Source: Flavobacterium sharifuzzamanii (lineage in GTDB: Bacteria; Bacteroidota; Bacteroidia; Flavobacteriales; Flavobacteriaceae). From it: DNA of 64,000 nucleotides. The stretch is taken from assembly GCF_003254585.1 (NCBI RefSeq), contig NZ_QJGZ01000038.1, positions 62,001-126,000 of the forward strand. Reading direction: 5' to 3'. Positions 56,769 to 64,000 of this stretch are shown in pieces; positions within the stretch are counted from its first letter, which is position 1, and every line of letters begins with the position of its first letter. The translations under genes and the position numbers were made by a program. Below the pieces are notes generated by a model. That model had not been told where the DNA came from. It did not search any database and saw only the letters and a program-made list of their open reading frames with translations.

Positions 56769-57176
56769 AATAAAGCGGTTTTGGTTGAGTTAGTAAATCA
56801 GCGATTTTTGGCTAGATTGTATTTTCAAGCCAAAGAAAAGCTTGTTGTTTTTATAGAAAATATGTTTTAATGTTCGTTTTTAATTCGATAAAGCTGTTTT
56901 TATAAGTTCAATTTTTGATTCAGTGCTGTTTAGAAATTCATCAGTTCTATATTTTTAAAACAAAAAATAAGGTTTCTTAATTTGATGAATGTTTGGTGTA
57001 GCTAAGTTAAATGAGGTGATGAAAATGATATTTCAAATTCGATTATAAATGTTTTGAATTTGTGTAAACGTCTATTCTTATCAAGTGAATTTTTCATTTG
57101 ACAGAAGTTATCTTGGTTCATTATAAAATGAAACTGGTGCATCAATCAAAACAGATTAGTGCACCAGTTATAGAAA
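56769..57176. other. spacer with a terminator hairpin
   Basis: A gap upstream of the T9SS cargo gene. AACTGGTGCA (57132-57141) and TGCACCAGTT (57160-57169) form a hairpin 8 bases after the SDR stop and would end the uronate unit. The rest is AT-rich with no visible gene. Confidence 0.5.
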
Positions 57177-57968
57177 TTATTCGTTTGAAGGTTTTCCAAT
57201 TGTAGCTAGAATTCCGCCATCAACATAAACCACATGCCCGTTTACAAAATTACTAGCTTTTGAGCTTAAAAATATTGCTGCGCCTTGTAAATCTTCAGGA
57301 TCTCCCCAGCGTCCAGCAGGAGTTCTTCCCATAATAAACTCGTTAAAAGGATGACCGTTTACACGAATTGGTGCGGTCTGACTTGTAGCAAAATAACCAG
57401 GACCAATTCCATTAGTTTGAATGTTGAATTTAGCCCATTCTGTCGCCATGTTTTTAGTCAGCATTTTCAAACCTCCTTTTGCCGATGCATACGCACTTAC
57501 AGAATCTCTTCCCAATTCGCTCATCATAGAACACATATTAATGATTTTTCCGCCACCACGATTGATCATTCCTTTAACCACATTCTTAGAAACAATAAAA
57601 GGACCCGTTAAATCTACTTTTATAACCGCTTCAAAATCGGCAACTTCCATTTCGATAATCGGAGTTCTTTTAATAATTCCGGCATTATTGATCAAAATAT
57701 CGATAGGACCAACTTCATCTTCAATTTTGCTGATTGCGGCAATTACAGCGTTTTCATCAGTCACATCAAATAAATAGCCATAAGCATCAATTCCTTCTGC
57801 TTTATATTCTGCAATTGCGCTGTCTACAGCCTCTTGCGAAGAATGATCGTTTACCACAATTTTTGCGCCTGCATGTCCAAGACCTTTAGCCATTGCCATT
57901 CCTAATCCGTGAACTCCTCCTGTAATTAGCGCTGTTTTCCCTGTTAAATCAAATAAGTTAATTGACAT
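57177..57968 (-). CDS. SDR-family oxidoreductase, gluconate 5-dehydrogenase/KduD-like
   Basis: A 263-residue classical SDR: nucleotide loop TGGVHGLGMAMAKG, NNAG at ILINNAGI, and the Tyr-Lys pair in YASAKGG after Ser in MCSMMSE. It matches the Bacteroidetes group labelled gluconate 5-dehydrogenase, active on keto-deoxy sugar acids made from uronates. Last gene of the minus-strand set 64000-57177, downstream of DUF4861. The exact sugar acid is not set by sequence. Confidence 0.85.
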   Translation of the reverse strand: MSINLFDLTGKTALITGGVHGLGMAMAKGLGHAGAKIVVNDHSSQEAVDSAIAEYKAEGIDAYGYLFDVTDENAVIAAISKIEDEVGPIDILINNAGIIKRTPIIEMEVADFEAVIKVDLTGPFIVSKNVVKGMINRGGGKIINMCSMMSELGRDSVSAYASAKGGLKMLTKNMATEWAKFNIQTNGIGPGYFATSQTAPIRVNGHPFNEFIMGRTPAGRWGDPEDLQGAAIFLSSKASNFVNGHVVYVDGGILATIGKPSNE

Positions 57969-57999
57969 TTTTTTGTTTTTTGGTTAATAGTATTCTTAA

Positions 58000-59148
58000 T
58001 TATTTTTTTGTTTTTGATGTTTCTTTCACATTTACAATCAAAGGATTTTGAAGTTCCTGATTGAAATGATCCAAATAATCCTGCCATTGTTTAGAGTTGC
58101 TTATTTGTCCCGCCTTATCCCAAGCAGCGCCTGAATAATAAACAATAGGTTCGTTATTTCTTACCGAAGTTAGGGCAAGCATCTGTTCTTTATCTATCCA
58201 CATTTTTTGGGCAGGAGTGCTCAATATTGCACCCACAGCTGTAGTTCCTTCTTTTTCAAAAGTGGGCTCCCAATAACTCATAATTCCCTGTTGTTCGTTT
58301 AAGCCAATTATGCCTTGCTTATCACGTCTTATAATCCCAACCACAACAGGCAAAGGGTTTTTATCGTCGAAAATGAAATTATTTTCAATTTTATTAAGCT
58401 GTGAACCAGCATCTATAGAAATGGTTTTTGTGGCCTTCACTTTAATTTCGCCAGCATTCCAGCTGTCATAAATCAATTGAAAAGTCGTGCGAAGCGGCCC
58501 ATTATCCAATATTTTCCATTGATGGTAATTTCCAGAATAACGAATAGTGTCTTTTACAAAAGGAGCCATATTTCCTGCACCCAAAGTATAGCCAACATGA
58601 TAGTAATCAAGTCCGTCCCCGTGATCGATATGATAATCATTACGTTTATAACGGTCATTTAGAACCAATTTAGAAGTGCTTTTTACCCATACGTCAAAAC
58701 CGTAAGCATCGCCTTCTGTTTTTTCTAAAGCTTTTCCGTAAGCACGAAAAGCGATTTTATCATTTTCCCAAGCAAAATCGTCCAATCTTTCAGGGACAAA
58801 TCGAGCAAAAGTTTTAGAAGCGAATTTTTCTGGTTTTCCCTTTTGAATGAAAAGCTGCAACGAACTCTTTGCTTTAAGATTTATTTGAACCAATACATTC
58901 TGAATGGCAGATTGTCCTTTGTGCTCTAATTGAAATGGAATTTGCTTTTTTGTTTTAGGATCAATGATTATAAAATCGGCAGTATCAATCTGCGGATAGG
59001 AGAGAAGAATGTCTTTCCATTTTATGGCTGTCACCGTTTCTTTTCTGTCTAGAGCAGAATGGTTTGTAATGGTAATGCTAGCCTTGTTTTGAGCAATTAA
59101 TGCAGAAGGTAAAGCACAAAACAGTAAAATAAAGTGTGAAAATTTCAT
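58000..59148 (-). CDS. DUF4861 family secreted protein
   Basis: A 382-residue secreted protein (signal peptide to LIAQ). The DUF4861 fold is marked by ITNHSALDRKETVTAIKW, DYHIDHGDGLDYYHVGYTLGAG (His/Asp-rich loop) and VVGIIRRD. DUF4861 genes accompany pectin, alginate and glycosaminoglycan lyases in Bacteroidetes loci and are thought to process unsaturated or ulosonic sugars, but no activity is fixed. It lies 31 bases upstream of the SDR gene. Confidence 0.8.
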   Translation of the reverse strand: MKFSHFILLFCALPSALIAQNKASITITNHSALDRKETVTAIKWKDILLSYPQIDTADFIIIDPKTKKQIPFQLEHKGQSAIQNVLVQINLKAKSSLQLFIQKGKPEKFASKTFARFVPERLDDFAWENDKIAFRAYGKALEKTEGDAYGFDVWVKSTSKLVLNDRYKRNDYHIDHGDGLDYYHVGYTLGAGNMAPFVKDTIRYSGNYHQWKILDNGPLRTTFQLIYDSWNAGEIKVKATKTISIDAGSQLNKIENNFIFDDKNPLPVVVGIIRRDKQGIIGLNEQQGIMSYWEPTFEKEGTTAVGAILSTPAQKMWIDKEQMLALTSVRNNEPIVYYSGAAWDKAGQISNSKQWQDYLDHFNQELQNPLIVNVKETSKTKK

Positions 59149-59335
59149 GAGATTTGTTTTGAATATTTTTTGAATGAATAGGTTCAGTTAAGGCATAGAT
59201 TGGGCTGTCCGACTTGTAAAAGTTCTTTTTCGGACAAAATTTTTCGAGTTTTAAAAAATTAGCTTAAACCGTTTTTAGGTTCGTAGGATCAATTGATGAA
59301 ATGTTTGCATTAAGGTTTCGTTGTGTTGTTGTAAG

Positions 59336-62300
59336 TTATTCTTTTGTGTTTTCTAATCGGGCTAAATATTCGCTTGGCATACAGCCATAATGCTGTTTAA
59401 ATGCTGTCGAGAAATAAGAGGGCGAATTAAAACCGCACATGTAGGTTATTTGAGCAATTGTATATCGCTTGCTCTGCATTAGTTCAACAGCCTTTTTAAA
59501 ACGGATTCTTTTAATAAAATCCATTGCCGATTCGCCTGTAATTGCTTTTAATTTGATATAAAGATTCGAGCGGCTCATTCCGATTTCACGGCTGAAATGA
59601 TCCACAGTAAATTCAGAATCTGCCAAATGATCTTCGACAATTCTAATGGCTTCTTTTAAAAATTCTTCATCTAAAGTATTGAATGCAATATTCTCTGGAA
59701 CCATTTCTTTTCCAACAGAATAGTACTCCTTTAATCGTTTGCGAGAACGCAATAAATTGGTGATTTTTGCAGCCAATAGTGGCGTCGAAAATGGTTTTGT
59801 AATATAATCATCAGCGCCCATTTCAAGGCCTTTTATTTGTTGGCTGGTTTCATTTCGCGCCGTTAAAAGCATCAGCGGAATATGCGATGTATTAATGTTT
59901 TGTTTGACACGTTTACAAAAATGCAAACCATCCAATTCAGGCATCATTACATCGCTGATAATTAAATCAAAAGGATTAATTTCTAATAAATCTAATGCCA
60001 TTTGACCATTGTACGCAACCGTTACATCGTAGGTTTTGCTAAAATAATCCTGCAGATAATCTAGAATTTCCTTATTATCATCTACAATCAGTAATTTCAC
60101 AGGCTGATTGCTGTCTATTACTTCATTTTCTTCTTCTATTTCATTTTCATTATCCAATTCATTATCGGTAACAATAGACAAATCGTATAATGATTCTTCT
60201 ATCTGCTGATCGTTTTTGTAAACCTGATCTAAAATCGGAATGGCAACTGTAAAAGTGCTTCCTTGTTCTTCGGCACTTTCAGCGCTAATTTCGCCATGAT
60301 GTAATTCGACCAAACGTTTTGTAAAAGCCAAACCAACACCAGAGCCCAAATTCATTTCGCGGTTGTTTACTTGATAAAAACGATCAAAGACTTTAGATAA
60401 ATTCTCCGCACTAATTCCGACTCCCGTGTCAGCGACTTTTATTTGTACCAAATCATTTTTTTTCAATAATTCCACATGAATACTTTGTCCTTCTTTGGTG
60501 TATTTAAAAGCATTAGACAAGAGATTGAACAAAATTTTCTCCATCGCATCTTTATCAAAAAGAAATACAAGCTGCGGTTCGGCTGAGTGGAAAATATAAT
60601 GAATGTTGTTTTTTTCTGAAAGCGGTTTAAATGACTCAAAAATTTCCTGCGTAAAACGAACAATATCGCTTTTGCCCACTTTTAACGGACGCGTTCCCAT
60701 TTCTGTTTTTCTAAACTCAAACAACTGATCGACCAAATTGTAAAGACGTTTGGCATTAATGAACATTAGTTCATGTTTCTTTTTGGTGACTTTATCTGCA
60801 AATGGCATTTTTAATAATTCTTCTAAAGGTGCTAAAATCAAGGTTAAAGGCGTTCTTAGTTCATGTGATACATTAGTAAAGAAATCCATTTTGATCTGGT
60901 TGATATAACTCACTCTTTCCTTCTCAATTCTTTCCAGTTTTAACTGCTGCTCGGCTTGAATTCTTTCCTTAATGATTTTAAAACCGATATAAACTGCTGT
61001 ACCAATAATAACCAACAGTAACAATGAAAACCATATTGTTTTGTACCAAGGCGGAAGTATTACAATTTGCAAACTTCTAACAGCGCTCATTTCGCCATTT
61101 GGACCAACAGCTTTTATCTGAAAATTATATTTTCCTGCAGATAAATTGCTGTAGCTTACCTTCAATTCATCTGTTCTTTGCCAGTCTTTATCAACTCCTT
61201 CCAGTTTGTAGAAATAGTAAGTTCTGTTGGAAGAAATATAATTGAACGTATTAAAAAAGATGCTGAACTGCTTGTATTCTGGTCCAATTTCCAATTCTTT
61301 AATCTGATCAATATGCTGTTCCAAAATATCAGTTTCGTCGCCAACAGCAACGGTTTTATTTAGAACTTCTAGAGCTGTAAAACTCAATTTTAAAGGCAGC
61401 GGACTTTGTTTTACCATAGACGGGTAGAAGTACGAAACTCCTTTTATACCGCCAAAAAGCAACATTCCGTCTTTAGCTTTGCAGAAAGCATAATCGTTAA
61501 ATTGCTTGTTTTGTAAACCATCACTTTCGTCAAAAGTCTGCACAGAGCCTTTGTCTGGATTAAACTTAATTAATCCCGTGTTGGTAGAAATCCATAAGTT
61601 ATCATCGTCCGGAATTATGCCGTAAATCGTTTCTTTGAAGAAATCTTTTCTAGCTTTAAAACTAATAAACGATTCCTGCGTTTCATCGTACAATCGCAAG
61701 CCTTCTCGCGTTCCAATCCAGATTCTGTGTTTTTGATCTTCGGTAATGCAGTTTACAATATCATCGCTTAATTTTCCGTGGCCAATAGTACCAAACAATT
61801 GTGTTTCTGGATAAAAAAGCGTTACGCCATTGGTTGTACCAATCCAGATTCGTTTTTTGCTGTCTTCAAAAAGAAAAGTAATATCGTCAGAAGCGGGTCT
61901 TTTCCCTGCTTTATCCAAATGAATATGGGTAAATGTTTTGGTTTCGGGATGAAACTGATCCAATCCAGATCGTGTTCCAACCCAAATTCTGTCTTTAGAA
62001 TCTTTCAGTAAACTATAAACTAAATCTCCAGCAATACTGTTCGGATTGTTTTCGTCATGGCGAAAACGCTGCACCAAACCCGTATTCGGATTCAAAATAT
62101 TCAACCCACCGTTATGTGTTCCCACTAAAACATTTCCGTTATTGTCAAATTCAATGGCTTTAATATTGTTCGAACTTAAACTGTTTGGATTGTTTTCGCT
62201 ATTAGAATAATAACTGATGGTATTGGCATTTTTGTTCCAATAATTCAGCCCTTTATCGTTACTGCCAATCCAGAAATTGCCTTTAGCATCTTGTTTGATA

Positions 62301-63373
62301 ACGCCAATAACTTCATCGTTTAAAGATGGTTTTCCTGAGTTTTGGCTTAAAAGATTAAACTTAATATCGTTTTTATGATAATAGTTCAAACCTCCGTAAT
62401 AGGTTCCCAACCAGATTCCGTTTTGTTTGTCTCTAAAAATACATCGAACCGAATTCTGACTTATGGTATAAGGTTGTGAAATTTGGTGTGAATAATTGTT
62501 GAATGAGTTGTTTTTAAGGTTATAAATGCTCAAACCTTTAAACGTTCCAAACCATAAATTTCCTTCGGTATCTTTGTTAATGCATCTGATGTTATTATCG
62601 GCAATGCTAGTGATTCCAGTGTTGTGCAGGAGAGAAGTAAGGACTTTGTTCTGGGCATTGTATTCAATTACACCTTCGCCTTCTGTAGCGATCCATAATT
62701 TTTTTTCTTCGATAAAAACATCATTGATATAAGTTTTTTTTGAAGTCAGATTTATTTTTGAAAGCTGATGAGATTTGGAATTCAGTTGAAAAAGGCCAAC
62801 ATCTGTTCCTAATAAAATCTGCTTTTGCCAAATGCCGATGTATGCGATTTTTTTGATTTCATGCGAAGAAGCATTAAACTTTATCGGAACAAAATTCTTT
62901 TCATTTGGAGAAAGCACAAAAACATCTCCAGCAATAGAAGAAGCCCAGATTCTATGATGATTGTCTTCTGTAATGGCAGAAATGTACCATTCGCCAATAT
63001 TTCGCGGAAGCGGATAATTGGTAAAACTATCCGTATTGTAATTGTAAACACTAATGCCTTGATTACCGCCAACCCATAATTGTCCTTTATGATCGGTAAA
63101 CAAACTTCGGATGTAATACGATTGCAGACTGTTTTTAACGTCTTTTATTGGGCGATACACTTTAAAACCTTTGCTATCATAACGATTTAATCCGTCTTGT
63201 GTTCCAATCCAGATAAAACCCAAGGTATCCTGCTGAATGGCAAAAACAGAACTTTGCGACAAGCCTTTATCGACCGAAATGGTTCGGAAATAGCGGTCTT
63301 GCACTTGGGCATAACTTTTCACACTGAAAAGAGCTATGTAGAAAAACGTAAAAAGGACAATCGTTTTCTTCAT
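59336..63373 (-). CDS. hybrid two-component system sensor-regulator (HTCS)
   Basis: A 1345-residue single-chain sensor. Signal peptide, two seven-bladed propellers of Reg_prop repeats at about 25-690 (GFIWIGTQDGLNRYD; NIWFGTFKGLSIYN), a Y_Y_Y domain at about 700-775, a TM helix at about 785-805, HisKA with His837 (NVSHELRTPLTLIL), HATPase, a receiver with Asp1141 (IISDVMMPELDG) and a C-terminal AraC helix-turn-helix (ITYMCGFNSPSYFSTAFKQHYGCMPSEYL). HTCS proteins sense oligosaccharides in the periplasm and switch on the adjacent polysaccharide utilisation locus. Here it probably controls the uronate genes on both sides. Confidence 0.95.
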   Translation of the reverse strand: MKKTIVLFTFFYIALFSVKSYAQVQDRYFRTISVDKGLSQSSVFAIQQDTLGFIWIGTQDGLNRYDSKGFKVYRPIKDVKNSLQSYYIRSLFTDHKGQLWVGGNQGISVYNYNTDSFTNYPLPRNIGEWYISAITEDNHHRIWASSIAGDVFVLSPNEKNFVPIKFNASSHEIKKIAYIGIWQKQILLGTDVGLFQLNSKSHQLSKINLTSKKTYINDVFIEEKKLWIATEGEGVIEYNAQNKVLTSLLHNTGITSIADNNIRCINKDTEGNLWFGTFKGLSIYNLKNNSFNNYSHQISQPYTISQNSVRCIFRDKQNGIWLGTYYGGLNYYHKNDIKFNLLSQNSGKPSLNDEVIGVIKQDAKGNFWIGSNDKGLNYWNKNANTISYYSNSENNPNSLSSNNIKAIEFDNNGNVLVGTHNGGLNILNPNTGLVQRFRHDENNPNSIAGDLVYSLLKDSKDRIWVGTRSGLDQFHPETKTFTHIHLDKAGKRPASDDITFLFEDSKKRIWIGTTNGVTLFYPETQLFGTIGHGKLSDDIVNCITEDQKHRIWIGTREGLRLYDETQESFISFKARKDFFKETIYGIIPDDDNLWISTNTGLIKFNPDKGSVQTFDESDGLQNKQFNDYAFCKAKDGMLLFGGIKGVSYFYPSMVKQSPLPLKLSFTALEVLNKTVAVGDETDILEQHIDQIKELEIGPEYKQFSIFFNTFNYISSNRTYYFYKLEGVDKDWQRTDELKVSYSNLSAGKYNFQIKAVGPNGEMSAVRSLQIVILPPWYKTIWFSLLLLVIIGTAVYIGFKIIKERIQAEQQLKLERIEKERVSYINQIKMDFFTNVSHELRTPLTLILAPLEELLKMPFADKVTKKKHELMFINAKRLYNLVDQLFEFRKTEMGTRPLKVGKSDIVRFTQEIFESFKPLSEKNNIHYIFHSAEPQLVFLFDKDAMEKILFNLLSNAFKYTKEGQSIHVELLKKNDLVQIKVADTGVGISAENLSKVFDRFYQVNNREMNLGSGVGLAFTKRLVELHHGEISAESAEEQGSTFTVAIPILDQVYKNDQQIEESLYDLSIVTDNELDNENEIEEENEVIDSNQPVKLLIVDDNKEILDYLQDYFSKTYDVTVAYNGQMALDLLEINPFDLIISDVMMPELDGLHFCKRVKQNINTSHIPLMLLTARNETSQQIKGLEMGADDYITKPFSTPLLAAKITNLLRSRKRLKEYYSVGKEMVPENIAFNTLDEEFLKEAIRIVEDHLADSEFTVDHFSREIGMSRSNLYIKLKAITGESAMDFIKRIRFKKAVELMQSKRYTIAQITYMCGFNSPSYFSTAFKQHYGCMPSEYLARLENTKE

Positions 63374-63449
63374 AAAGGTTTGAATTATAATTTGTTATTT
63401 GTTTTTACTGAATGTTTAAATTTAAACAAAAAGCAAATACTTTTTATTC

Positions 63450-64000
63450 TTAATTTTTGTCATATTTGGCCACATTTGGCAATTCATCTATCGCTTCTTG
63501 TCGGATTACTTTAGCATGATCAATTTCAAGCAATAAAGAACTTCCATCGATGTTTGGCATGTATTTTTTTCCTTCAAATTGAATAGGCAGATTTCCGTAG
63601 CTAAACATTGATTTTACTGTATTTCGTGAAACTTGCAATGCCGCAGGTTTTTCTCCGTTTAATTGTGCTTTTATATTCCAATCTCCCACTTGTAAAGCTG
63701 TAATCCCATCTTTGTTGGATAGTGTTTTAATGACTTCTGTTTTCCCATTTTTAATTTGGATGACGGTTAAGAATCTAAATTTTTGTTTTGGCTGAGAAGT
63801 GATTCCCGCGTGCCATTGATCTTTAAATTCTTTAATTTCCCCTTCATCATTGGTCACTTTATTCCAGTTTACAGCAGCTTCGAAAAACTGATTGTGTACC
63901 GCCATTTTTAACGGACTTTCAGCATAAACATTAGCGGTAACACTTCCTAAATCGGTTTTAACTGCAAATTGCTGCTGATTTGAATTTTCTGAATTCTGGC
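63450..64000 (-). CDS. C-terminal part of a heparinase II/III-like (DUF4962-type) secreted protein
   Basis: The frame is open to the right edge, so the 5' end is outside the window. The 183 visible residues are beta-rich: EFKDQWHAGITSQPKQKFRFLTVIQIK is like the C-terminal sandwich of heparinase II/III and DUF4962 proteins (DQWH ... RFLTVxQ), followed by a linker and a last strand. It would be a polysaccharide lyase whose product the DUF4861 and SDR proteins handle. The call rests on the tail only. Confidence 0.5.
   Translation of the reverse strand, partial: QNSENSNQQQFAVKTDLGSVTANVYAESPLKMAVHNQFFEAAVNWNKVTNDEGEIKEFKDQWHAGITSQPKQKFRFLTVIQIKNGKTEVIKTLSNKDGITALQVGDWNIKAQLNGEKPAALQVSRNTVKSMFSYGNLPIQFEGKKYMPNIDGSSLLLEIDHAKVIRQEAIDELPNVAKYDKN

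Overview
The window looks like the chromosome of a Flavobacterium or close relative in the Bacteroidetes. The DNA is AT-rich, and promoter-like TAnnTTTG boxes stand in place of a sigma-70 -10 box. There is a SusC/SusD pair, a hybrid two-component system fused to an AraC domain, a type IX secretion cargo with a C-terminal sorting domain, and short palindromic repeat families in the spacers. I saw no rRNA, tRNA, CRISPR array, prophage or intact insertion sequence.

Layout. 1-2.1 kb: three minus-strand genes for an alpha/beta hydrolase, a small conserved protein and an isochorismatase-family hydrolase. 2.4-8.2 kb: a plus-strand copper-acquisition cluster: small Cys-rich membrane-anchored protein, lipoprotein, OprC-like TonB receptor with the CxxxM and HxM copper ligands, MbnP and the diheme MbnH, with no methanobactin precursor gene in view. 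8.3-12.4 kb: small unknown proteins and an FAD monooxygenase carrying a DnaJ-like CxxCxGxG zinc motif. 12.8-17.9 kb: a SusC/SusD operon behind a long leader that encodes the octapeptide MKKRMCCR next to alternative hairpins, a candidate cysteine-responsive switch. 18-23.4 kb: AraC regulator, a frameshifted MFS exporter, a siderophore-interacting reductase, a second AraC regulator and an NAD-binding protein.

23.5-31.3 kb: a TPR histidine kinase and a divergent sigma-54 response regulator, flanked by two paralogous alpha/beta hydrolases whose upstream regions share -24/-12-like sequences and an upstream word at nearly the same spacing. This looks like a small local regulon. 31.4-37.5 kb: an MBL-fold hydrolase, then a TolC/HlyD/two-permease export operon without an ATPase gene. 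37.8-43.5 kb: a minus-strand operon aspT-asdA-asparaginase-porin, which can convert periplasmic asparagine to aspartate, exchange it for alanine and decarboxylate it. This is an acid-consuming, proton-motive cycle.

44-49.4 kb: arylsulfatase, LLM flavin oxidoreductase, chromate transporter ChrA and a double GNAT acetyltransferase. 49.5-56.8 kb: a PL14-like lyase lipoprotein, catalase-peroxidase KatG and a large T9SS-secreted polysaccharide-lyase-like protein. 57.2-64 kb: the edge of a uronate-polysaccharide utilisation locus, with an SDR, a DUF4861 protein, a hybrid two-component sensor and the C-terminus of a heparinase-II-like protein running off the right end.

Palindromic repeat clusters sit at about 6.96, 9.06, 12.4, 23.4, 32.2 and 37.6 kb, a MITE-like element at 29.19-29.33 kb and a heptamer tandem array at 37.49 kb.
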